Source: Pelagomonas calceolata (Eukaryota; Sar; Pelagophyceae; Pelagomonadales; Pelagomonadaceae). From it: a DNA stretch of 64,000 nucleotides. The DNA is taken from assembly GCA_918797485.1 (NCBI GenBank), contig CAKKNE010000005.1:1736001-1800000 (forward strand), given 5' to 3'. Each line of letters begins with the position of its first letter. The stretch's first letter is position 1. This document shows positions 46,201 to 55,232 of this stretch, one piece after another. Made by a program: the position numbers and the translations under genes. Under the pieces are notes generated by a model. The model saw only the letters and a program-made list of their open reading frames with translations. It was not told the origin of the DNA and searched no databases.

Positions 46201-48289
46201 AGTATAGAACGCCCTTGACCTCTGCGGAGGCACACTGCGTACGATGACTCATCCACACGCTCGTGACCAGCAACATTTGATGATCAAAGGCAGATGTTGA
46301 TACGAACTGCTTTTTTATGAGTTGACCGGGAGAGGAACTTCTGGAATCAATTGTTCCGTCCCCGAAATCAACTGATAGAGATGAAGAGAAGATGGATGAT
46401 CCGTGCCACTGTGCAGGCACAGCAGCGTGCCTTGGCATTGCACCGCAGTCTCTCAGAAAAGAACATTCTAGGCGGAGATGATATGCTACAAATACAGCAA
46501 AGCCAACAATCCTCTTAATTTTCTTCAGCTCTGATTTTCTGGCACCTCTCAATATTAGCGTGCAACCAAGGAATCTAGGAGAGCCCGACAGATAAACATA
46601 GCTTACATACCCGTGCCCACGCATGCGTTTATAGTGAGGCTGAACATGATTTAGCTTAGGTATCGACTTGACATGATATCCTTCAAGTGGTACAGATGGG
46701 TATGTTGTGATTTGGAGGTGCTGACAGGTTCCAAGTGCTATGTCTCTGTAATCACTCATGCTAGTAACGTAATCAGTTGACGGAACAATAGCCGCCCCGG
46801 TCATGCGCGCAATTTGCTTCATTAGTCTGGGCTTGACATGTTGAACTGCAACTACATCATGCTGGTTAAGGTACTCTTGGGCCTGGCGAGATATCGAACT
46901 TCCTACACACATCAAATCAGGCTGCAGTCGAATTATCTTCTCCACTATTATTTCTGTGTATTTCTGCTCTTGTTCTAGCAATGTTGTAAAAGTTGCCAGT
47001 TTCGAGTGGGTGCGCTGAAAGTCCACGCCACCTGAGAGCAACAATATGCGAGGCGAGCAGGCGGACTTTCGCATCTTTTTATGGACTACTCCCTTCGAAA
47101 AGACAATGCCATCAACATAGCGACATTCCAGATACGATCCTCCTGGTATCACCTTGATCTTGACGTATGGTCGAATGTCCATGGTATCAGCGATGCGGAC
47201 ATTTGGTGTGACAGTGTCACTAGCTTCTTGAGCTAGGCGAAGTATAATGGCACCCCAATTTTGTTCGTGTGGTCTTTCATACGCGCGGTCATATTCCGAC
47301 AAGAGTCCTTGAACCATAGATTCAAGTCTCAAAATTGCGCTCTGCCGAAGCAGGTCTGCAATATGCAGAAGCTCAGCGCGAGATTCCTGATTACGTGAAG
47401 TTGCATTCAGGAGAGAGATAGGCGCAACAAAAGATGACGTTCCGAGAAGCCTCCTTCGCAGACAGGCTTCCGGGCTATCAATCATCGATCTATTCCACGC
47501 GTCATACACAGACCACACGCAGGGCAATTTGCTTGAATCTGATTCTAAATTAGATTCTCTGGTTGCTTGATGTTGACATCTAAAACGATTTTTGTTATGT
47601 GCAGGTATGTTAGTAGCATGATCTGTAGTCTCACTAAACTCTTGCTGTAAATTTAGTTTATCATGCACAGTGAGGCTAAAACAATCATGAGCGACATTTT
47701 CCGCTTCCTCAAATCGCCGGGCAATACTTGGGCTACAGGCAGGAACATACTCATGTAAAGATTGCGAGTTCTCGACTGCAATATGATTTTTTTGCAGTGA
47801 TCTGCCATGTTTCTCGCATGCACCTAAGAAAGACGAATTCACTAACACCCTATCCGACTGCACTTGGTATGGTGCTTTGTGGGCTTGGTGACAAGTCGTA
47901 CACACCCGAACCATGCCGGTCAGCAGTACGAGTCGACCATCGATCAAGTAGGACGAACACTTGTGACAGAACACCTGCCCACATAATCGGCAGTGATGCC
48001 TCCGACGAAACATGTTGAACGGCATTTCACATTCATAACAGGTCCTGCACAATCTATCAGGCATCCAGTACTCCTGCGCACATGGCAACGTCGATTTTTT
48101 TTTCACTTTGAATTCTGGTCCTTGCGATGAGGTCACGACAGATTTCCTTTCAACGTCATTAGACAGCAGTTCAACAGCTAGGTGGCTTCTGGCACTATTG
48201 CCGTATACAGGAAAATATGTCAGATCATCTTTTTTTTTCCCGTCATTGCTGACAAGCGAAAACAGCCTCCACGACCCTTTCTCCTTCAT
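43280..48289 (-). CDS. FAB1/PIKfyve phosphatidylinositol-3-phosphate 5-kinase
   Basis: Makes PI(3,5)P2 on endosomes and vacuoles and so controls endolysosome size and traffic. A single open exon of 1,669 codons. Domains: FYVE zinc finger at about 72-132 (WMPDRLCRTCYECEMPF, RRRHHCRLCGQVFC), which binds PI3P; a chaperonin-like domain (GVVHKKMRKSACSPRILLLS, PDLMCVGSSISRQAQEYL); and a cysteine-rich region. The C-terminal PIP kinase domain has SGATFLKTTDGRFVVKQI, HECSIHRVFDLKGSTRSRYA, SLISVVDYSILVGMD and GIIDYLRQYDIIKKVER, so the catalytic aspartates and the IID motif are present. An internal stretch (about residues 1050-1330) is poorly conserved. Domain order and length match the family. No intron, unlike most low-GC neighbours. 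Confidence 0.95.
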   Translation of the reverse strand: MKEKGSWRLFSLVSNDGKKKDDLTYFPVYGNSARSHLAVELLSNDVERKSVVTSSQGPEFKVKKKSTLPCAQEYWMPDRLCRTCYECEMPFNMFRRRHHCRLCGQVFCHKCSSYLIDGRLVLLTGMVRVCTTCHQAHKAPYQVQSDRVLVNSSFLGACEKHGRSLQKNHIAVENSQSLHEYVPACSPSIARRFEEAENVAHDCFSLTVHDKLNLQQEFSETTDHATNIPAHNKNRFRCQHQATRESNLESDSSKLPCVWSVYDAWNRSMIDSPEACLRRRLLGTSSFVAPISLLNATSRNQESRAELLHIADLLRQSAILRLESMVQGLLSEYDRAYERPHEQNWGAIILRLAQEASDTVTPNVRIADTMDIRPYVKIKVIPGGSYLECRYVDGIVFSKGVVHKKMRKSACSPRILLLSGGVDFQRTHSKLATFTTLLEQEQKYTEIIVEKIIRLQPDLMCVGSSISRQAQEYLNQHDVVAVQHVKPRLMKQIARMTGAAIVPSTDYVTSMSDYRDIALGTCQHLQITTYPSVPLEGYHVKSIPKLNHVQPHYKRMRGHGYVSYVYLSGSPRFLGCTLILRGARKSELKKIKRIVGFAVFVAYHLRLECSFLRDCGAMPRHAAVPAQWHGSSIFSSSLSVDFGDGTIDSRSSSPGQLIKKQFVSTSAFDHQMLLVTSVWMSHRTQCASAEVKGVLYYTPQDVSLGQFLLNCCFNLKSKFPPGDKKSVLDMTQIFYHNDGRLLITVKMDQALSVAPTTENESAESLCSVNHDNTIFMWSYCKACEEIVSPLVPMSEDTWKMSFGKFLEVRFYNRTATCRTGNCRHCLQTNHVFFYGSRNLIARFDYERIRPYEIYVRQQLPFDGSFYYHELALECQSLKLLTLDLFRSFRAKHSELEVVMDSIVLVFTTTSNDNSTYSLLATVLGELSQISMDIESYSSWLRHQLLDEPHLHEKMWLSDNSVQLRFPAQFRRELYVRMSNWNQRFALLGQLLSSIQDKAGSYASTTTDASSYIATIVGCSSDIIEAELLHLRTLTEPRFVSTSAIEEDIDEGDDFQDGEGQALPPGLPSGTKMMAAEHIGTVIGSSEEVLGDFAPANYVSTRELIKDHNNQSNCVDAPLTLNSDSQQSEYHDEEVITGIPNVQATLRGYRFSSALSRLLGTYSPEEDPWIVPLRSLEGGRPRLEIGDCSGVLLVHDEEPTTIIAYSLSTMEYKRSLATYLDATHKRNSMYYNEKPIISETAMGLKAPCGLSHSPGTGLSTITEQGNLLRSRTTTSSPALDQVGSIGALFRRKPTSPDFSMQDHSNPGISHGRCDERTVADTRQNVELALTTPLRHAGRLVKASPPYFENQMLSTQKTHIKHRFADMNEKGNTICKFVCQAYWTTQFVAVRRAFCGNSEEDEIGYLRSLSMARPWNAQGGKSGATFLKTTDGRFVVKQITRTELQMFLEYAPAYFEYLFKAFFCCYATLLVKVFGVYQIGSHNRANGKRTMEQVVVMQNLFHECSIHRVFDLKGSTRSRYARVDASGEVSKTASSFVGVSDVQPVLLDENFVEFTEGRPLPLRDQAKAYFNNAVMNDTLFLSLISVVDYSILVGMDDDNHQLVVGIIDYLRQYDIIKKVERVGKSVGMIAGQAEPTVIQPPNYRNRFQLAMEKYFMMVPDKWTSFRLQTHI

Positions 48290-49090
48290 TCGACCGCCCT
48301 ATATGCCCCGTGGCACACGTCTCCAGCCAAATACGCCTGGATCATGTTGCCCTGATCCCATCGAACCGGCCTGCATTTGATGCTCCTGCCCCTCTCGAGG
48401 TCTAGGGCGCTGACACTCACGACACTCACGAGCGTAACCATGCCGAGGTTTGTAGGATCTCCCAAGGAGTGGTTGGGGGGAGTGGTAGTGGGGTAACCCC
48501 CCCCTAGTAAGAGCCTAGTAGGGGGCGTAGTAGGGGGGTCGAGCCACAGCAGAGACAAGCCGCTGGTCGACTTGTGCGACTGTTACTTGTTCTAGTCCGT
48601 AGGATCGTCCTGTCGCGAGCTCCTGACGCGGCAAACTCGTCGAGTCGACGATACGCTGGTCGCGGTGGACCCGCGGTGCCTGCCGCGGGCAAAAAGGGGG
48701 GGTTAGTAAAGTGGAGCTAGTGGGATTTTTCTAACGCAATTTTCTCCCAGGGACCCCTGAAGAGGTGTGGTAGGTAGTGGCCTGCTGTCGGGGGTAGTCC
48801 CCGCCCTGCTGGAGCCTGAGCGTAACCCGTATGCGGAATACGCTCAGGTGCATGAATACGTCTGACGCATCCTCGCGACGTGCGGGGGAAGGATAATACC
48901 CTAGCGCAAACACATACATGTAATCTCCCTAGAGCTAGGCCGAGTAGAAAGTGGGGGCGCGAGAGCTCCGGGGGCGCGCGCAAAGACAACACGTAAAACC
49001 GGAATATATTATCCCCAGCGGCCGCAGACTAGATGCAAAGGACCCCGCAGCCGCACGCAAAGGCCACACGACGTCCGCAATCCGCATTAG

Positions 49091-49123
49091 TCCCTCCCTC
49101 CCTCCCTCCCTCCCTCCCTCCCC
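49091..49123. repeat. (TCCC)n microsatellite
   Basis: About eight tandem TCCC units in the intergenic region. Confidence 0.9.
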
Positions 49124-49523
49124 CTGCCAGTGCCAGTGGATCCCATGCCACCCGCCTGCGGGTTTTTCCGGGATGCCAGCGGTAAAAGCCGAGCCGCCCT
49201 TCTTGTCTGTTGAGGGGGGAATGGCGGCGGAGGCCTCCGCAGGCGGGTGGTGCGATGCCTCAGAGGTCTATATAGTCGTTTTGTAGTCGGTGTAGTCTGA
49301 GACCGGCCCGGGAAATCGACGTATCTTTCCAAGCTGGATCAATCCCCAGAGTTCCTAGGAAATATCCATACCCGGGCCTGCAAAATTTCGGTACTTTCGG
49401 CGATACCACGCCCGGAATTGTATCCGAGGCTCCGTTTACGGTACTTGACCTAGCTCACTGGGCAACGGACCCTAGTAGGTTCGTTGTCGACGCTGGATTG
49501 GCTCAATTAATTAATGCCAAACG

Positions 49524-49650
49524 CACGTCCTTAAAATGAGTGCACTCGTATGGTGATACCGTGACCTGAAAAACCACAAGCAGCACGCAGCGAAAGAAGC
49601 TCGTGGTTTTTTAGGTGTAACCATACGAGTGCACTCATTTTAAGGACGTG
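49524..49650. mobile_element. 127-nt foldback element
   Basis: Perfect 30-bp inverted arms at 49524-49553 and 49621-49650 (left arm begins CACGTCCTTAAAATGAGTGC). A partly paired inner stem follows (GAAAAACCAC at 49568-49577 with GTGGTTTTTT at 49603-49612) around a 25-nt loop. CAAAC at 49518-49522 and 49652-49656 flanks it and may be a 5-bp target duplication. Consistent with a miniature foldback transposon; a hairpin RNA is the alternative. Confidence 0.75.
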
Positions 49651-51019
49651 GCAAACCGCCATATTTACTTCGAAAGCCCCCGCGCTCGTCGTGCTGCCCC
49701 GTATGGGGACACCCGCGCGGCTGCTGCCCCGCGACGTCAGGGACGAGCTGCGGTCGAAATTTGGGTGTCATCGACCGAATATTGAACGAATGGTGCGACC
49801 CATTCGTTTCGGCGGCTCGATTGAACGAATGGTTTACGACGAATTTTGGCTGCGGACGAGCTGACTGCTGATTATCGTACTCCCCGGCGACGCGCTGCGG
49901 ATTCCGGGGGCGCGGGCCGCACAGCAACCGGTATCGGGCGGGAAAAGGGCGGCGTCGAAAGGCTGCTGCTGGGGAGGGGGCCATATCTCGCCACGCCGAC
50001 GTCGGCGTGCAATGCACCCAGCGACACTCATGCACCCAGCGACACTCCGGGAGATCGCGCACGGGCGGGCCATTGTGTAAGTGGACTTTTTTGTGTACTC
50101 GACGATCTAGTGAGATAGAGGCAATTAAAGGCTGAGCTGTGGCCGAGGCGGGCAGCGAGCCGGATCGGGTCCGTTGCCCAGTAGGGCCTAGTCATGGCCT
50201 GTTAACGGCCCCAGGATGTACTGGCCAGCGTGGGAAGGCCCAACGACTACGTATAGTAGCCCCCGGGCTGCCCGGCCCATGCCCCCCCTGACGGAAGTAG
50301 TCGGGAAGTAGCCGGACCCCGGATTTCGACCACTATCTCAGGCCACCCGGAGCCGCCCTTGTAGTCGGTAGAGGGGAGCCTGGGGAGGGTCTTGCAGGTG
50401 GGTGGTACCCCCACGCGGTCGACCGTTCTGCGTCATCATGATTGCAATTACTAGGTCACGGTTCGAACTTCGAATAGTAGCCTGAGTCACGGTCACGGCA
50501 TATCGTGATGCCAGTCACGGTGATAACTTGAATTCCATACCGGCGTGACTATTCAAAGTCGCAAACTATAGTACGGTGAATACCCTGTGCTCCCGCCCTG
50601 AACGGTCACGGTACGGTGCGGCCACCGTGACGGCCCGGGCCCGGGTGCTTTGCAAAAGTTCAATTTATTCAAAAGGTATAATCGCAAAAAATTGGTACTC
50701 CTCCTAAAATTACTGCGCGCGCGGGGTACCCCCTCGGGCCCCGGCCCCCGACGCGACGGCCCATTCAACTTGAACTTGAAGTGACCACTCTCCGGCCCGG
50801 GGTGTCCCCCGCCCCGGCCCGGGGCCCGGGCAGGCTGGAATAAAAACATTGAATTCCAACGGGCCTATCATCATAACGCTCTTGACCGCCCAGGCGTCCG
50901 AAATGAGCTACTAGTTTAAATTCTTCTGTGATCTAGGCTAGGTAGGATACTGCGGTAGTAAATATCAGTATCCGCTTCCTAAGCGTGCACCCAACGCATC
51001 CAGCGGACAGGACGCCGAT

Positions 51020-51796
51020 ATGACCAAATCTCTAGGACTTGACCACTCAATCATTGACTCATTCAACGCGACGAAGAAAACATCGCCGTCCTATCAATTT
51101 GGATCGGCAATACGGCCACGACTTTCCGACGCGGAGCCGACTCCCGGCGCCGGGGCGTATTCGATTAAGACCACGATCCTAGGCAATGTTCCAGACTCGA
51201 GGATAGTTTCAACGCCGCAATTCTCTCTTCGCTCCCGCGAGAAGTTTGGAGATCCAATGCTTAGAGCGCTTGATGCTGGAACTGCAAGCGAGCCTGGCCC
51301 TGGCTGGTATACTCCCAAGCAGATCAATCCAAATGATGACAATCCACCAAAGTACTCTTTTCCGAAAGGCCATTTTATCAAAGACAAAGCTCGGTTTTCT
51401 CCCGGTCCTGGGGCATACGCCATCCCGTCGTCGGTTGGCAGACAAGTTCTCTCGACAAAATCCAATAACAATGGTATGGGGTTCGGACAAGGCGAAAGAC
51501 CACCGCTCCTTCGTGTCCAGAATGACGTTGGCCCGGGTGAATATGGCGTTGGCATCTCGGCATGCAGAAAGCAGGTTGACTCGCGCAAAAAAACATCTGG
51601 ATTTGTTAAGTTCTCTCGCAGTGCACGTGACAAGACATCATCAATGACTATGCAGGATGAGCTGCAGGCTCGCCCAGGCCCAGGCACATATCAGTTACCA
51701 TCTGGACTTTGCGGTAGTGGCTCATCATATCCTTTCAGAGCTGCCCCTAGGGCTTCACTCTCAGGCCGCGAAAAATTTGGCAGTCCTTTCTCATGA
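51020..51796 (+). CDS. SHIPPO-repeat (ODF3/STPG-type) protein
   Basis: 258 residues, single exon. It carries repeated Pro-Gly-Pro-Gly-x-Tyr (SHIPPO) motifs: TPGAGAYSI, EPGPGWYTPK, SPGPGAYAIP, VGPGEYGVG and RPGPGTYQLP, spaced about 35-45 residues apart, with FSLRSREKFG and a second SGREKFGSPF near the end. Such proteins (ODF3/CIMAP, STPG) bind axonemal or cytoskeletal microtubules of flagella and often sit inside the microtubule lumen. Start MTKSLGLDHSIIDSF is the first ATG of the frame. Fits the flagellar gene set of the window. The specific family member cannot be assigned. Confidence 0.85.
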   Translation: MTKSLGLDHSIIDSFNATKKTSPSYQFGSAIRPRLSDAEPTPGAGAYSIKTTILGNVPDSRIVSTPQFSLRSREKFGDPMLRALDAGTASEPGPGWYTPKQINPNDDNPPKYSFPKGHFIKDKARFSPGPGAYAIPSSVGRQVLSTKSNNNGMGFGQGERPPLLRVQNDVGPGEYGVGISACRKQVDSRKKTSGFVKFSRSARDKTSSMTMQDELQARPGPGTYQLPSGLCGSGSSYPFRAAPRASLSGREKFGSPFS

Positions 51797-52466
51797 TGCA
51801 GAAAGGCACATTTAGCCCACGATGCGAAGGTCCAGGCGATTGATTCACAGCAGCGAGCGAGCTTAGTACTGGCCTGCACTACATCTACTTGAGCCTAGGC
51901 GTCCAAAAAGCGCCACATCCCTGGGGCAGTAGTAAGGACAAAACGCAAGATTAGTTCCCCGCCTATCGGCGAGGCTCGACGGCGAGGCACAAATTTCATA
52001 CATTTTGTTGGGTCAGAGCGCCGGCCCGGGCGAAGTCGCAACGGCAACTTAACTTGAACGCGAGCCCCACCGAACCGCGACTTGAACGTCGATTACTAAG
52101 TTTGAATGAGAGAATTCGATCCATTCTGCGATTTCAGGGCGAATGTGCGGGAAATCTTACCCTACCCGGTGACCCCGGGCCGGACTCCGAGCCTGAGTCC
52201 GCCGGCGAGTCGGACTCGCCGGAGGCTCAGGCTGCGGCCGGGCCAGTCACGGTGCCTCGGGTACGGGGGCACTCTCTCTCTCTTGGCCGCCTAGGACCCT
52301 CGCTACATTATACCGCGCTACGGCATTCTCTTGCTAGCCTCGATACGCGCTTGTAGCGTCCATAATTAAATAGATACATGGCGGTCTAGACTCGGAAGAT
52401 ATAGTACATGCTACATGCGCGTATCCGAAACCGGGCCGGTGCCGCAGGTGCGCCGCACGACCACAA
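51797..52466. other. intergenic at the GC-composition boundary
   Basis: Composition changes from moderate to very GC-rich here. A 42-nt near-palindrome lies at 52191-52232 (GCCTGAGTCCGCCGGCGAGTC with its near reverse complement, one bulge). Short ORFs are not supported as genes. The last part is the upstream region of the polycystin gene. Confidence 0.55.
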
Positions 52467-54623
52467 ATGGACGCGCCGCCGCGCCGCGCCCCGCCGGAGG
52501 CGTTGCGGAACGAGACCGCCCGCAGCCGCGCCATCGCCCACTTCGCGGCCTACTGGCTCTTCCTCCTCTTCATCCTCGCGGCCGTCTTCACGCCGCGCTA
52601 CACGCGGCACTTCTACAGGCAGACCGCCGCCGTGCGGGAGCCCCTGCTGCGGAACGAGATCCTGGACAACGTGTTCCTCGAGAACGCCATGAGCGCCGAG
52701 CAGGTCTACCTCGCGCTCGAGACGCTGCTTGTGCCGCACGCGTTCCAGGATCGCTACTACGCCGGCCTCGTGCCGGGGTCCGTGGACGCGCGGGGGCGCT
52801 ACGGGCGCGGGCAGGCCTTCTCGCGCGACGACAAGACGCTGAAGTACCGCCCGCGCTACACGGCCATGGCCCTGCTCGCGCTCGGGCGCGTGCGCCTGCG
52901 GCAGCTGCGCGTGCGGGCGGACGGCGGCGCGGCGTGCCGGGCTCCCGGGTTCCTGAAGGCATTCTACGCGACGCACGCCGGCGCCGGCGCGCCGGCGCGG
53001 TGCTTCGCACGCTACTCGCGCGCGGACCAAGACGCGGGCGACCTGGCGCTGCGCGACCCCGCGGACGGGGCGGACCTGGCGCTCGAGTACCGGGCCTCCA
53101 GCGACGGCGGGGGGTGGGTGTCGCCTTACTCGAAGGTGGACTACGGGCCGGGCGGCCAGGTCAAAGACCTGCGCGTGGGCGCACGGCTCGCGCGCGAGGA
53201 TCTGCGCCAGCTGCGGCGCGCGGGCTTCGTGGACAACGCCACGCGCGCCGTCTTTGCGGACATGAGCTGGTACAACCCGAACGTCGACATGTTCACGCAC
53301 GCCCGCCTCGCGTTCGAGTTCCTGCCCGCGGGCAAGGTGCGGCCGACCGTCGCCGTCGACTCGGCGCCCCTGCTGCACGACCAGCGCGCGTTGAAGGGCG
53401 AGCCGCCCTACGCGCCGCGCGACCGCGCGGCCGTGCTGCTGGAGATCGCGCTCTACTTGATGAGCTTCTGGTACCTCGTGCGCGTGACCGAGGACGTCAC
53501 CGACTACGCGTCGCTCAAGGCCTACCTCGCCGTCGGCTGGAACGTCGCCGACGTTGCCAGCGTGGCGTGCTTCGTCGTCGCCCTGGTCATGCGCGTCGTC
53601 ACTTATTTAAAGATGTTGATGGGCCACGTCAACACCTTCAGCGAGGACGTGGCCGCCGACCAGCACGCGGACCTCGGCGGCGCGGCGAGCTACGACAAGT
53701 ACATCCGGCTGCGCCTCACGTTCCAGTACTACCGCTACGGCCGGAACTTCCTCGCGGCGGGCGTCCTCGTGAACTTCGTCAAGGCCTTCAAGTTCCTGAG
53801 CGTGTCGCGGCAGCTGTCGCAGTTCACGCGGACGATCTACGTCGTGTCGGCCGAGATGCTCAACGTGCTGCTGATCCTGGCCATCGTCCTCGTGGGCTTC
53901 GCGATCGCGTTCCACGTGCTGCTCGGCCACGCGATCGCCAAGTACCGGACGTTCTCCGACGCCGCGATCACGCTGCTGCTGGTCGTGTTCGGGGACTTCG
54001 ACCTGGAGGAGATCATCGCCTTCGCGCCGCTGCTGGGCGTGGCGCTCATGCTCACGTTCGTCGTGATCATGACGTTCATCATCCTCACGATGCTGCTCAA
54101 GATCGTGGACGTCAGCTACGGCGAGGTGCTGGAGGAGATATCGGGGGGCGAGGGGGACCTCGCGCGGGACATGCGCCTCGCGCTCTACCGCGTCGCCTAC
54201 GACGCCTACTGGACGGTCCAGATCCGCTGCACGCTCTGCCGCGCGCGGGGCGCGCTCGCGCGGACCGCCGGCCCGGGCGGGGCGCACGCCCAGAAGCCGC
54301 CCGCGCGAGTCGGCGCGGGCCCGCGCGCGCCGCCCGACGGGGCCGCCGCCGCCGAGGAGGCCGCCGCGGCGGTGGCGCCCGCCGACGGCCGGAGCGACCT
54401 GCGGCGCGCGCTCGCCAAGCGGGAGGCCCACCTCAAGAAGCGGTCGCGGGCCTTCGACCCGGACGCCGAGCGGAGGCTGCTCGTCGACCACTTCATACGC
54501 GAGGGCAGGGACGTGTTCGAGGGCGACGTGGAGGGGTCGGACGTCGGCGACCGGTTCGCGAAGGTCCTCGGCCAGCAGGCGGCCCTGGCGGAGCTCTCGG
54601 GGAAATTCGCAGAAGTATCCTAG
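52467..54623 (+). CDS. polycystin-2-type TRP cation channel
   Basis: 718 residues, single exon. TRPP-type cation channel, commonly ciliary and calcium-permeable. Start MDAPPRRAPPEALRNETARS. TM1 (HFAAYWLFLLFILAAVF, about 25-45) is followed by an extracellular polycystin domain of about 270 residues that includes FADMSWYNPNVDMFTHARLA, a conserved stretch of this domain. TM2-TM6 follow between about 325 and 555 (IALYLMSFWYLVRV, VADVASVACFVVALVMRVV, FKFLSVSRQLSQFTRTIY, VLLILAIVLVGFAIAFHVLL), with pore helix and filter near TLLLVVFGDFD, then TM6 FVVIMTFIILTMLLKIVDV. The cytoplasmic tail is A/R-rich and low-complexity before an acidic end. Overlapping GC-rich ORFs in other frames have no family features. 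Confident on family, not on subtype. Confidence 0.9.
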   Translation: MDAPPRRAPPEALRNETARSRAIAHFAAYWLFLLFILAAVFTPRYTRHFYRQTAAVREPLLRNEILDNVFLENAMSAEQVYLALETLLVPHAFQDRYYAGLVPGSVDARGRYGRGQAFSRDDKTLKYRPRYTAMALLALGRVRLRQLRVRADGGAACRAPGFLKAFYATHAGAGAPARCFARYSRADQDAGDLALRDPADGADLALEYRASSDGGGWVSPYSKVDYGPGGQVKDLRVGARLAREDLRQLRRAGFVDNATRAVFADMSWYNPNVDMFTHARLAFEFLPAGKVRPTVAVDSAPLLHDQRALKGEPPYAPRDRAAVLLEIALYLMSFWYLVRVTEDVTDYASLKAYLAVGWNVADVASVACFVVALVMRVVTYLKMLMGHVNTFSEDVAADQHADLGGAASYDKYIRLRLTFQYYRYGRNFLAAGVLVNFVKAFKFLSVSRQLSQFTRTIYVVSAEMLNVLLILAIVLVGFAIAFHVLLGHAIAKYRTFSDAAITLLLVVFGDFDLEEIIAFAPLLGVALMLTFVVIMTFIILTMLLKIVDVSYGEVLEEISGGEGDLARDMRLALYRVAYDAYWTVQIRCTLCRARGALARTAGPGGAHAQKPPARVGAGPRAPPDGAAAAEEAAAAVAPADGRSDLRRALAKREAHLKKRSRAFDPDAERRLLVDHFIREGRDVFEGDVEGSDVGDRFAKVLGQQAALAELSGKFAEVS

Positions 54624-55232
54624 TACTAGTAGTAGGCCGCGTGATTGTATCGAGCTAAGTCGAGTGATAAAGTCGACGCTCGCGAGTCGCCGCCTAAGCG
54701 CCTCAGTGGCACCCCAAATTGAACGCGAGAGAGAGAGAGACGAGAGGAGAGAGAGACGGAGAGAAACGGTTCAAAATACCCGCTCCGCCGTAGTCGCAAG
54801 GCGCGCTAAACCCGTAATCATCTATCAGGGGGGCATCCCTTTTCGAGAAGGAGGGAGGCCCATGCGACCACCTTACTCCGTCCTAGCCCGACGGATGGGC
54901 CCCGGAGGAGCGGGAGCGACTAGGGGGTCGCGCGCCGAACTACCCTTCTGTTAGCGTCGGGCCTCGGGCGCCGCGTCGACAGTCGTAGGCGTAGTCGGCG
55001 CGGCGCGGCTCGACGACGCGTCCACCAGTCGCACCACCTCTGGCGCAGAGTCCAGGGAGCTTTGGCGACTTGTATATTGCTCCGCTCCGGCGAATCATTT
55101 TCCAATAGCGAAGAGCTTCTATCCCTAGGCCTGTAAGACACTAGCACACCAATCGACGCAACAGGTCGGTTATCGCACTAATTATCGCCTGTACGGTTAT
55201 CGCCTGTAAGAGGCACTCCGACTGTAGAAACC
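54624..55232. other. intergenic
   Basis: Between polycystin and EDC4 genes, same strand. Contains a purine (GA)n-rich run near 54728-54770. Upstream part of EDC4 has TTATCGC words near 55170-55205. No gene supported. Confidence 0.5.

Larger units (their letters stand above)
48290..51019. other. long intergenic region with hairpin and microsatellite
   Basis: 2.7 kb upstream of both PIKfyve (-) and the SHIPPO gene (+). It has a TCCC microsatellite, a large foldback at 49524-49650, repeated CACTCATGCACCCAGCGACA-like words near 50020-50045, many CGTGAC/GTCACGGT words between 50455 and 50630, and CCCGGGCCCGGG tracts near 50632 and 50815. No gene is supported. Confidence 0.6.

Noticed and set aside
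49091-49123. CRISPR-like array from tandem TCCC units
   Set aside because: Four-base microsatellite with no spacers; no Cas genes; eukaryotic context.
52054-52356. 100-codon ORF before the polycystin gene
   Set aside because: Built largely on a near-palindromic GAGTCCG/CGGACTC tract and lacking protein-like composition.
52386-54658. Long open frames overlapping the polycystin gene (747 codons on +, 330 and 294 codons on -)
   Set aside because: They are arginine- or valine-rich mirror readings produced by very high GC; only the 718-residue frame has transmembrane segments and polycystin motifs.
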